Of a DNA stretch of 64,000 nt, positions 34,071 to 42,033 are shown piece after piece; the first letter of the stretch is position 1; every line of letters begins with the position of its first letter. A program made the translations under genes and the position numbers. The stretch covers positions 481,073-545,072 of the forward strand of contig NZ_STGV01000003.1 in the NCBI RefSeq assembly GCF_004912165.1. The letters run 5' to 3'. This DNA comes from Peteryoungia ipomoeae. Lineage in GTDB: Bacteria > Pseudomonadota > Alphaproteobacteria > Rhizobiales > Rhizobiaceae. The notes beneath the pieces were generated by a model that had not been told where the DNA came from, ran no database searches, and saw only the letters and a list, made by a program, of their open reading frames with translations.

Positions 34071-34679
34071 GTGGAGCACGTTGACAGTGGGGATCGAGAG
34101 ATCGCCTTGCGTCTGATCAAGGGGGATGCTGCGGCCTTCGACCGTCTCTATCGTCAGCACAATGGCGCGATGATCCGCTTCTGTCGCGGCATCGTGCAAA
34201 GCCGCGCCATCGCCGAGGACGTCGTGCAGGATACCTGGATGGCCGTACTCAACCGCATCGATCTGTTCGAGGGACGCGGATCTCTTGCGAGCTGGATCTA
34301 CACCATTCTCCTCAACAAAGCGCGCAGCCGCGCGCGCCGCGAAGGCCGGACCGTCTTCTTCGATGATTACGGCAGCGGAGATGGGCTCTCCGATGCCTTT
34401 GACGGACGTGGCCATTGGCGCCGCCTGCCGGACCTTTGGGAAAACCTTACCCCCGAGCGCCAGATCGAGGGACGCAGTGTGCTCCAACACGTTGAAGCGG
34501 TCATCGATACGCTGCCGCCGGCGCAACGGGCAGTGCTGATCCTGCGCGGCCAGCAGGGCCTGAAGCCTGCCGAAGTCTGCACCCTGCTCGACATCAGCGA
34601 AGGCAATATGCGCGTCCTCCTGCACCGGGCACGGGTAACTCTTCGCAATGCGCTCGACCGGCTGAACGCGATGGACTGA
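34071..34679 (+). CDS. ECF-family RNA polymerase sigma factor
   Basis: 202 aa from GTG at 34071, with AGGAGG at 34061-34066; a TTG at 34008 would add 21 residues of non-family sequence. Region 2 at about residues 20-90 (AAAFDRLYRQHNGAMIRFCRGIVQSRAIAEDVVQDTWMAVL, then GSLASWIYTILLNKARSRAR). Region 4 at about 140-195 (LPPAQRAVLILRGQQGLKPAEVCTLLDISEGNMRVLLHRAR). The linker is long (about 45 residues). It has no C-terminal extension. It is divergent from the operon that contains the zinc anti-sigma factor, and convergent with the phosphatidyltransferase/reductase pair, so all three units may belong to its regulon. I saw no repeated promoter motif that proves this. Confidence 0.92.
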   Translation: MEHVDSGDREIALRLIKGDAAAFDRLYRQHNGAMIRFCRGIVQSRAIAEDVVQDTWMAVLNRIDLFEGRGSLASWIYTILLNKARSRARREGRTVFFDDYGSGDGLSDAFDGRGHWRRLPDLWENLTPERQIEGRSVLQHVEAVIDTLPPAQRAVLILRGQQGLKPAEVCTLLDISEGNMRVLLHRARVTLRNALDRLNAMD

Positions 34680-34696
34680 CTCCGGACCCAAAGCAC

Positions 34697-35314
34697 TCAT
34701 GTCGGCTCCTCGGAAAATGCGAGCCAGCCCTGGCGCCAGCGGATCACCGTGGTCAGCGCGCAGAGGGCGGCAAAGGCATAGGCGATGATGGCGAACTGGC
34801 CGGGAAAGAGACACATGGCGAGGAAAACGACAATCGTCTCGAACCCCTCGGCCAGACCACCGGCGTAGTAGATGCCTTTGGTCGGGAATTCCGGCGCCTT
34901 GCGGCCGAGTTTGGCGGCAACGGCGGAAAAGGCGAGGAAGGAGGAGCCGGTGCCGACAAAGGAGACGATCAGCACCGCTGCCGGCAAGGCATTCACGGCG
35001 GGCTCCGCAACGGCAAAGCCGAGCGGGATCAGGGCGTAGAACACCATGTCGAGCGCGATATCGAGATAGGCGCCGCGCTCAGTTGGCCCCTGGAGGCGGG
35101 CAACCGCGCCATCGAGCCCGTCCAACACCCGGTTCGCAAGGATCAGCAGAAGGGCCGTCGACCAGGCCCCGAATGCCAGCGCGGCAAAGGCGCAGAGGCC
35201 CATCAAGAAACCGAGAAGGCTCAAATGATCCGCCTTGACGTGACGGTCCGCCAGAAACGCGGCAACCGGCTGGAGCGCTGCCTTTTGCAGCGGCAAGATC
35301 CGCGCATCGATCAT
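34697..35314 (-). CDS. CDP-alcohol phosphatidyltransferase family membrane protein (YnjF-like)
   Basis: 205 aa from ATG at 35314 (MIDARILPLQKAALQPVAAF), which forms an ATGA overlap with the upstream gene; GGAGGCGCGG precedes it. The catalytic signature DG-x2-AR-x8-G-x3-D-x3-D is complete in LDGLDGAVARLQGPTERGAY followed by LDIALD. About six helices. The enzyme would join a CDP-linked lipid and an alcohol in the inner membrane; which alcohol cannot be told. E. coli YnjF, last gene of the ydj-ynj locus, belongs to the same family. It is translationally coupled to the flavoprotein reductase. Confidence 0.88.
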   Translation of the reverse strand: MIDARILPLQKAALQPVAAFLADRHVKADHLSLLGFLMGLCAFAALAFGAWSTALLLILANRVLDGLDGAVARLQGPTERGAYLDIALDMVFYALIPLGFAVAEPAVNALPAAVLIVSFVGTGSSFLAFSAVAAKLGRKAPEFPTKGIYYAGGLAEGFETIVVFLAMCLFPGQFAIIAYAFAALCALTTVIRWRQGWLAFSEEPT

Positions 35315-36822
35315 CCGCGCCTCCATGTCTGGAAGCGCTCCAGCAAGGATAGAAGAAAGCCATTGAGGTGATTGCGCCGCCATTGGCCAGCGACCATCTT
35401 GTTGGCCTCGGCAAGCGTTGGATAGATGTGGATCGTGCCGAGAATCTTGCCGAGCCCATGGCCGTGTTTCATGGCAAGCACGAATTCGGCAATCAGATCG
35501 CCGGCCTGTTCGCCAACGATGGTGACGCCGAGGATCTTGTCTCTGCCGGGTTGCGTCAAGACCTTTACAAAGCCGCGGTCAGCCCCGTCGGCAATTGCCC
35601 TGTCGAGATCATCGAGAGCAAAACGCGTCACTTCATACGGGATCTTCTTCTCGCGCGCCTCGGCCTCCGACAGACCGACACGCGCCACTTCCGGATCGGT
35701 GAAAGTCGCCCAGGGAATGACAGAGTAGTCAGTCTTGAAACGCTTCAAGTCGCCGAAAAGCGCGTTGATCGCGGCAAACCAGGCCTGATGGCCTGCCACA
35801 TGGGTGAGCTGGTACGGACCTGCCACATCGCCGGCGGCAAGGATGTTCGGGTGCAGCGTCTGCAGATATTCGTTAGTTTCAACCACGCGATCGACCTTGA
35901 TGCCGACCTCCTCCAGTCCAAAGCCCTTAAGGCGCGGCGTGCGACCAACCGCAACGACAATCTCGTCAAAGGCTATCCGTCTGATCGTGCCTGCGTGATC
36001 GACATCGATCCAGCTTTCGCCTTCGCCCCTGCCGCAGGCCACCGCCTTGTGGTTCGTCAGAACAGTCACGCCATCCGATTTCAACGAGGCTTCAACCAGT
36101 GTTGCTGCATCCTCGTCTTCGCGCAGCAGCAGGCGCGAGGCCATCTCGATCTGCGTGACCTCCGAGCCGAGCCGGGCAAAACTCTGGGCAAGTTCGCAGC
36201 CAATGGGGCCGCCGCCCAGAACGACCATGCGGCGCGGGACTTTGGCCCGGTCCCGCAGCCGCTCCCACATCGTATCGGAGGTGAGATAGCCGATTTCCGC
36301 CAGGCCCGGGATCTCGGGCACGAAGGGCTTTGCACCGGTCGCAATGACGATGGCCCGCGTGGTCAACCGCTGGACGCCACCGTCCTTCAGCGTAATCTCC
36401 ACAGTCCAGGGATCGACCAGCCTTGCGTAGCCTCTCAAGACCTCGACGCCGAGCCCTGCATATCGTTCGACGCTGTCATGCGGCTCGATCCTGGCAATCA
36501 CCGCGTGGATGCGCTCCATCACGGCCGAGAATGACACCTTGGGCTCAGGCGCTTCGAGGCCATAGCGATCGGCATGGCGTATCTGATGGGCAATCTTGGC
36601 ACTCTTGATCAGCGCTTTTGACGGCACGCAGCCGAAGTTCAGGCAGTCGCCACCCATCTTGTTGGCCTCGACCAGGGTCACCTTCGCCTTCGCCGCAGCG
36701 GCAATGTAGGCCGAGACAAGACCGGCTGAACCGGCACCGATCACGACGAGGTTCCGGTCAAACCTTTTCGGTCTGATCCAGGCATCGCCCGCGGGGCTTT
36801 CTTTTCCGTCTTTGCGATCCAT
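35311..36822 (-). CDS. Mercuric-reductase-like FAD disulfide oxidoreductase
   Basis: 503 aa from ATG at 36822 (MDRKDGKESPAGDAWIRPKR), preceded by GGTGGAGAG. FAD motif VVIGAGSAGLVSAYIAAAA, redox-active disulfide in GGDCLNFGCVPSKAL, NAD(P) motif VVLGGGPIGCELAQSFARLG, FAD motif ILAAGDVAG and a C-terminal dimerisation domain (GTIHIYPTLAEANKMVAGQW). The HMA domain and C-terminal Cys pair of true MerA are both absent, so mercury reduction is unlikely. Related proteins are annotated as dihydrolipoamide dehydrogenase-like. Co-transcribed with the YnjF-like phosphatidyltransferase. In enterobacteria and cyanobacteria similar reductases sit beside TVP38-family genes, which fits the association seen here. 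Confidence 0.88.
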   Translation of the reverse strand: MDRKDGKESPAGDAWIRPKRFDRNLVVIGAGSAGLVSAYIAAAAKAKVTLVEANKMGGDCLNFGCVPSKALIKSAKIAHQIRHADRYGLEAPEPKVSFSAVMERIHAVIARIEPHDSVERYAGLGVEVLRGYARLVDPWTVEITLKDGGVQRLTTRAIVIATGAKPFVPEIPGLAEIGYLTSDTMWERLRDRAKVPRRMVVLGGGPIGCELAQSFARLGSEVTQIEMASRLLLREDEDAATLVEASLKSDGVTVLTNHKAVACGRGEGESWIDVDHAGTIRRIAFDEIVVAVGRTPRLKGFGLEEVGIKVDRVVETNEYLQTLHPNILAAGDVAGPYQLTHVAGHQAWFAAINALFGDLKRFKTDYSVIPWATFTDPEVARVGLSEAEAREKKIPYEVTRFALDDLDRAIADGADRGFVKVLTQPGRDKILGVTIVGEQAGDLIAEFVLAMKHGHGLGKILGTIHIYPTLAEANKMVAGQWRRNHLNGFLLSLLERFQTWRRG

Positions 36823-37187
36823 CTCTCCACCTGAACTCTGCATTACCAAGCCGAAGACCATCGGGGACCAGAAATGTTACACATGCGGCACATGTTTTTT
36901 TCGCCCGGCTGTAGAACCGTGATGGTATTCTCGGCAGCGGCGCGCATTGGTCGTGTCAGGCAGGCATCTGCGCCCCCCACGCCCATTGGCATGCCGCACC
37001 GGCCACCAAGCTTGCTCTTTGGTCGAAATCCTTGCTACCAAGCATTTACACCCCTGCTCAAAACACGCATTCAGGAAATGGACGCCGGGCATTCACATCT
37101 TGTTGCGATGTGAGGCTCTAGTAGACTGCCAGCGTTTCCCCGTCCTTGGCCCGAAATCCGAGTGCCCAATTTTTAAGAGCTTTTCAG
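36823..37187. other. Intergenic region (365 bp) between the reductase and the hybrid kinase
   Basis: Divergent promoter region. The only structure noticed is an inverted repeat ACATG-CGGCA-CATGT at 36881-36895, about 60 bp upstream of the reductase start, which could be an operator. Short open frames here lack ribosome sites and normal codon use. No RNA gene was recognised. Confidence 0.5.
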
Positions 37188-40100
37188 ATGCATAGAAAAA
37201 CATCCGCTTTGACAGGCCAAACGATGCTCGGTCTGGAACGCAGCGCATTCATCGGCCTGTTGTCTGCAATCGTATTCTTCGTCGCCAGCACCGCCCTGTC
37301 GATCTACACGATCAGCAACATCAGGGAGAACGGCGCGCGCGTGACGCAGACGCACAGCCTTATCGTTGCGCTCGACCTGGTGTTGATCGACGTACAGGAC
37401 GCCGAAACAGGTCTCAGGGGCTATATCCTGACCGGTGATCCCGAATATCTGAAGCCTTACAATCGCGCCCTCTCTCAACTTCCGAGCCGCTTGGAAGCAC
37501 TTGACACGGTGACCACGGCTCAGATGCGCGAACGTGGCGGCCCTGATGAGCTGCGCAGCTTTGTCCGATCCAAGTTTGAAAGCATGCAACAGACGCTTCA
37601 GCTCTATCGCGAGCAGGGTCAAGCGGCAGCCTTGGCCTTGATGACGACGGATCGCGGTCGCAGCGACATGGATGGTATCCGCAACGCCGTTTCCCAGCTC
37701 CGGCTCGAAGCTGGCGAGGAGCGCAGCCTGCGACTTGACGATCGCGACGCATCCTATGCCATTGCCTGGGCAAGCGGTCTGGCGAGCGGGGCGGTCGGCA
37801 TCATCCTGACGCTGATCATCTCGGCCCTGATGCGCAAGGCTGCGATGGCGCAGAAGCGGGAACAGTGGATGCAGGAGGCCCAGCTTGGCCTTGCTGCCTC
37901 GGTTGCCGGTGAACAACAGCTTTCCGAGCTTGGCGAGAGCATTCTTGCCTACCTCACCAACCATCTCGGTGCGGTGGCCGGGGCTTTTTATGTCGAAAAT
38001 GCCGGCCGCTATCACCGCACCGCTGTGCACGGGGTCCCTTCCGACGTGACACTTCCCGCAAGCTTTGGCCAGAACGACAGCCTGTTCGGCCATGTCTTGA
38101 GAGATCACCGACCGATTGCCGTGGGCGAAGTGCCGGATGGCTATGTCACCTTCGGTTCAAGCCTCGGGCAGCAAAAGCCACGCTATCTGGCGCTGGCGCC
38201 GGCCATTGTCGAAGGTGATGTACGCGCGGTCTTCGAGCTCGGTTTCCTGTCGCCCGTCAGCGATGACACGCTGACAATGCTCGAAAAGGTCTCCGAGATC
38301 ATCGCCGTCGCCATCCGCTCCGCCGAGTTCCGGACACGGCTGCAGGCGCTGCTGGAGGAAACGCAGCGCCAGTCGGAAGAGCTGCAGGTGCAGGGCGAAG
38401 AATTGCGGGTCTCGAACGAGGAGCTCGAAGAACAAGGTCGGGCGCTGCGCGAACAGCAGGCACGGCTTGAACAGCAGCAGGCCGAACTTGAGCAGACGAA
38501 TTCGCAGCTCGAAGAACAGGCCGAAGAACTCGCGCAGCAGCGCGACGACCTGGAACGATCAAAGGATGCGATCGAGACGAAGGCAAGGGAAGTCGAGCTT
38601 GCCAGCCGCTACAAGTCTGACTTCCTGGCCAACATGTCGCACGAATTGCGCACGCCGCTCAACTCATCGCTGATCCTGGCCAAGCTGCTTGCCGACAATT
38701 CGGAAGGCAATCTGACGGCGCAGCAGGTACAGTTTGCCCAGACGATCCAATCCTCGGGCAACGACCTTCTGAACCTGATCAACGATATCCTCGATCTCTC
38801 GAAGATCGAGGCGGGTCATGTGGAAATCAATCCAGAGGCCGTTTCCGTCGAGCGCACGGTCAGCGGGCTGCGACACATGTTCGAACCGCTGGCGACCACC
38901 AAGGGTCTCCAGCTGAATATGACGGTTGCCGCAGACGTGCCGGCTGTGATCCAGACCGATCCACAGCGACTTGAGCAAATCCTGAAGAACCTTTTGGCCA
39001 ACGCTCTGAAATTCACGGAGAAAGGCAGTGTCTCGCTGGACGTCCGGCGGCATAGCAATGAACAGCTCGCCTTTGCGATCAAGGATACCGGGATCGGCAT
39101 CGCCGAGGAGCAGCAGAAGCGGATCTTCGAGGCCTTCCACCAGGCGGACAGCACCATCAGCCGCAAATTTGGCGGAACCGGGCTTGGATTGTCGATCTCG
39201 CGCGAACTGATCCGCCTGCTCGGCGGTCACTTCCTGCTGGAAAGCAAGGTGGGCGACGGCAGCACCTTCACCGTCGTCATCCCTGCCGAGTTCGACAGCG
39301 CAGCGCCAGCTGCGCCTGAGCTGGAGCTGGCTCGCCAGGCTCAACCGACCGCGGCCCCGGTTTCGACGTCCTCTGCGGAGACCGCTCCGGCAAAGCCGAA
39401 AGCCATTTCCATCGTCGAGGATGACAGGGCCCATACTGCAGACACTGAGCGCAAGCTTCTGATCGTCGAGGATGATCAGTCCTTTGCGCTGATCCTCAGG
39501 GATCTTGCGCGAGAACTGAAATTTCAGGCTCTCGTGGCCGGCACGGCGCAGGAAGCCCTCGAACTTGCCCATCAGTTCCTGCCCAATGCCATCCTTCTCG
39601 ATGTCGGTCTGCCGGACCAGTCCGGCCTATCGGTACTCGACCGCCTGAAGCGCGATGTGCGCACCCGCCACATCCCGATCCACATTCTCTCCGCCGAGGA
39701 TTACTCGGATCGCGCGCTTTCTCTCGGTGCGGTCGGCTATGCGCTGAAGCCCGTTCAGCGCGATCACCTGGTATCAGTGATCGAGTCGCTTGGTGCCAAG
39801 GCCGAACAGACGCTTCGACGCGTCTTGATCGTCGAAGACAACACCGTGCAACGAGAGGCATTGTCGAAGCTTCTCTCCTCGCACGACGTCGAGACGATCG
39901 GTGCCGGCACGGCTGCGGAGTGCATCGCTCTCCTTGCAGAACAGACCTTCGACTGCATGGTGCTGGATCTCTCCCTACCCGATGCCTCCGGCTTCGCGCT
40001 TCTGGAGACACTTAGCCAGGAAGGCATGCACTCCTTCCCGCCTGTCATCGTCTACACCGGTCGCGTTCTTTCCGCCGAGGAAGAACAGAGGCTGCGCCGC

Positions 40101-40634
40101 TATTCGAAATCGATCATCATCAAGGGCGCCAAATCGCCGGAACGGCTGCTGGACGAGGTCACCCTCTTCCTCCACCAGGTGGTGTCCGAACTGCCTGACG
40201 AGCAGCAGCAGATGATCCGCAAGGCGCGCAATCGCGACGAACTGCTGGAGGGACGCCGCATCCTGATCGTCGAGGACGACGTGCGCAATGTCTATGCGCT
40301 GACCAACATCCTCGAACCGCGCGGTGTCCTGGTTGAAATCGCCAGGAATGGCGAGGAGGCGATCGACAAGCTGGAGCAGTCGCTCGACAAGCCGGACGGA
40401 CGCATCGATCTCGTTCTGATGGACGTCATGATGCCAGTGATGGACGGACTGACGGCAACACGGCATATCCGCAAGAATGCGGCCTGGCATAAGCTGCCGA
40501 TCATCACGCTGACGGCAAAGGCCATGCCGGACGACCAGAAACGCTGCATCGAGGCGGGCGCCAACGACTATATGGCAAAGCCGCTCGACGTTGAAAAACT
40601 GCTGTCGCTCGTGCGCGTGTGGATGCCGCAATGA
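37188..40634 (+). CDS. Hybrid sensor histidine kinase, CHASE3-GAF-HisKA-HATPase with three receivers
   Basis: 1148 aa from ATG at 37188 (MHRKTSALTGQTMLGLERSA), weak AAGAGC ahead. TM1 at about residues 18-40, CHASE3 sensor (VLIDVQDAETGLRGYILTGD), TM2 at about 180-203, GAF at about 235-375, then a very Glu/Gln-rich coiled coil at about 385-480 (repeated EELRVSNEELEEQ-type heptads). HisKA with NMSHELRTPLNS, HATPase with FGGTGLGLSISREL. Three consecutive receivers follow, each with phospho-Asp: LLDVGLPDQSG, VLDLSLPDASG, LMDVMMPVMDG. The last has the most complete signature. The gene is coupled by ATGA to cheR; it is a phosphorelay hub whose input is unknown. Confidence 0.94.
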   Translation: MHRKTSALTGQTMLGLERSAFIGLLSAIVFFVASTALSIYTISNIRENGARVTQTHSLIVALDLVLIDVQDAETGLRGYILTGDPEYLKPYNRALSQLPSRLEALDTVTTAQMRERGGPDELRSFVRSKFESMQQTLQLYREQGQAAALALMTTDRGRSDMDGIRNAVSQLRLEAGEERSLRLDDRDASYAIAWASGLASGAVGIILTLIISALMRKAAMAQKREQWMQEAQLGLAASVAGEQQLSELGESILAYLTNHLGAVAGAFYVENAGRYHRTAVHGVPSDVTLPASFGQNDSLFGHVLRDHRPIAVGEVPDGYVTFGSSLGQQKPRYLALAPAIVEGDVRAVFELGFLSPVSDDTLTMLEKVSEIIAVAIRSAEFRTRLQALLEETQRQSEELQVQGEELRVSNEELEEQGRALREQQARLEQQQAELEQTNSQLEEQAEELAQQRDDLERSKDAIETKAREVELASRYKSDFLANMSHELRTPLNSSLILAKLLADNSEGNLTAQQVQFAQTIQSSGNDLLNLINDILDLSKIEAGHVEINPEAVSVERTVSGLRHMFEPLATTKGLQLNMTVAADVPAVIQTDPQRLEQILKNLLANALKFTEKGSVSLDVRRHSNEQLAFAIKDTGIGIAEEQQKRIFEAFHQADSTISRKFGGTGLGLSISRELIRLLGGHFLLESKVGDGSTFTVVIPAEFDSAAPAAPELELARQAQPTAAPVSTSSAETAPAKPKAISIVEDDRAHTADTERKLLIVEDDQSFALILRDLARELKFQALVAGTAQEALELAHQFLPNAILLDVGLPDQSGLSVLDRLKRDVRTRHIPIHILSAEDYSDRALSLGAVGYALKPVQRDHLVSVIESLGAKAEQTLRRVLIVEDNTVQREALSKLLSSHDVETIGAGTAAECIALLAEQTFDCMVLDLSLPDASGFALLETLSQEGMHSFPPVIVYTGRVLSAEEEQRLRRYSKSIIIKGAKSPERLLDEVTLFLHQVVSELPDEQQQMIRKARNRDELLEGRRILIVEDDVRNVYALTNILEPRGVLVEIARNGEEAIDKLEQSLDKPDGRIDLVLMDVMMPVMDGLTATRHIRKNAAWHKLPIITLTAKAMPDDQKRCIEAGANDYMAKPLDVEKLLSLVRVWMPQ

Positions 40635-41464
40635 CCGAGACATTCGAAAAGGTCGAGGACATCGAGATCCGGCTTTTGCTGGAAGCGCTCTATCATCGCT
40701 ACCATTACGATTTCCGCAGCTATGCGATGTCGTCGATCCGTCGACGGCTCCGCCAGGCGCGCGAGCAGTTGGGCTTCGCGACGATTTCGGCCATGCAGGA
40801 ACGGGTTCTGCACCATCCGGACATGCTTGCCGACATGCTGCGCTATCTGACGGTGCAGGTCAGCGAGATGTTTCGCGATCCCACCTATTTCGCGGCCATG
40901 CGCGAAAAGGTCATTCCGCATCTGCGCACCTATCCCTCGCTGAAAGTGTGGATCGCCGGATGCAGCTCGGGTGAAGAGCTCTATTCCTTTGTCATCCTGT
41001 TTCGTGAAGAGGGTCTTGAAGAGCGCACCATCTTCTACGCCACCGATATCAATCCCGATGCTCTGGCCCATGCAGAAGCCGGGATCTACGACATCGAGCG
41101 GATCAAGCTGTTTACCGAGAACCATCGCGAATCCGGTGGCAAGGGCTCTCTGTCCGACTACTACTCGACAGGCTACAACCGCTGCATTTTCGACAAGAGC
41201 CTGCGCCGCAACGTGGTGTTTTCGGACCATAGCCTGGTGACCGACCAGGTTTTCGGAGAGATGCAGCTCGTCTCCTGCCGCAATGTGATGATCTATTTCG
41301 ACAGGGAGCTGCAAGACCGCGCGGTTGGCCTGTTTCGGGATGCATTGCCGCGCAACGGGTTCCTCGGGCTTGGCTCGAAGGAAACGCTGCGGTTCTCCGC
41401 CCATGCAGAGAGCTTCCGGGAGTTCGTTCGCGAAGAGAAGATCTATCAAAGGATCGGCTCATGA
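40631..41464 (+). CDS. cheR: CheR-type protein-glutamate methyltransferase
   Basis: 277 aa from ATG at 40631, 4-bp overlap upstream and downstream. N-terminal helical CheR domain (SYAMSSIRRRLRQARE) and SAM-binding domain with VWIAGCSSGEELYSF, ATDINPDALAHAE and the CRNVMIYFD motif. It would methylate glutamates on chemoreceptors or receptor-like coiled coils using S-adenosylmethionine. No receptor (MCP), CheA or CheW lies nearby. Its partners here are histidine kinases, as in the widespread non-chemotactic kinase/CheR/CheB clusters. The coiled coil of the adjacent kinase is a conceivable substrate (inference). Confidence 0.93.
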   Translation: MTETFEKVEDIEIRLLLEALYHRYHYDFRSYAMSSIRRRLRQAREQLGFATISAMQERVLHHPDMLADMLRYLTVQVSEMFRDPTYFAAMREKVIPHLRTYPSLKVWIAGCSSGEELYSFVILFREEGLEERTIFYATDINPDALAHAEAGIYDIERIKLFTENHRESGGKGSLSDYYSTGYNRCIFDKSLRRNVVFSDHSLVTDQVFGEMQLVSCRNVMIYFDRELQDRAVGLFRDALPRNGFLGLGSKETLRFSAHAESFREFVREEKIYQRIGS

Positions 41465-42033
41465 GCGACCAGGCGAAAGGGGCCGTGATCATTGGCGCAT
41501 CGGCGGGCGCCCTTGAAGCCCTGACGGTGATCCTGCCATCGCTGCCATCAAGCTATCCGTTTCCGATCTTCGTTATCGTGCATCTGCCGCCGAAAAAGCG
41601 CAGTGTGCTTGCCGAGATCTTCGGACGAAAATGCCAGCTCCGGTCCATCGAGGCGGAAGACAAGGAGCCGGTCGAGGCCGGCGTTATTTACTTCGCGCCA
41701 CCGGATTACCATTTGTTGCTCGAGGGGCGCGGGCAGATTTCCCTGTCGAATGAAGAAGAGGTGCTGTTTTCGCGCCCGTCCATCGACGTGGCTTTTGAAA
41801 GTGCGGCAGATGCATGGGGTGACAAGCTGACTGCGATCGTTCTCACAGGTGCCAACAATGACGGGGCGCAAGGGCTTGCCGCCGTTGCGCGCGCCGGTGG
41901 CAAGGCAATCGTTCAGGAGCCGAGCGGCGCCTATGCGCAGGCCATGCCCGAAGCCGCCATTCGCGCCTGCCCGCAAGCACAGATTATGACATTGCCCGAC
42001 ATTTCAACCTTTTTGCAGAATAAATCCCAATGA
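41461..42033 (+). CDS. cheB: CheB-type methylesterase domain protein without receiver
   Basis: 190 aa. Only the catalytic domain is present: serine in IIGASAGALEAL, histidine in FVIVHLPPKKRS, aspartate in VLTGANNDGAQGL, forming the CheB triad. The N-terminal receiver of chemotaxis CheB is missing, so activity is not controlled by direct phosphorylation in cis. It would demethylate or deamidate the CheR targets. It overlaps cheR and the next kinase gene by 4 bp on each side. Confidence 0.93.
   Translation: MSDQAKGAVIIGASAGALEALTVILPSLPSSYPFPIFVIVHLPPKKRSVLAEIFGRKCQLRSIEAEDKEPVEAGVIYFAPPDYHLLLEGRGQISLSNEEEVLFSRPSIDVAFESAADAWGDKLTAIVLTGANNDGAQGLAAVARAGGKAIVQEPSGAYAQAMPEAAIRACPQAQIMTLPDISTFLQNKSQ

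Noticed and set aside
35311..36822. Mercury resistance (MerA) call
   Set aside because: There is a CxxxxC redox pair, but the N-terminal HMA domain and the C-terminal cysteine pair needed for Hg(II) are absent, and no other mer gene is present.
40631..42033. Chemotaxis operon
   Set aside because: CheR and CheB are present but CheA, CheW, CheY and receptors are not; the neighbours are hybrid histidine kinases.
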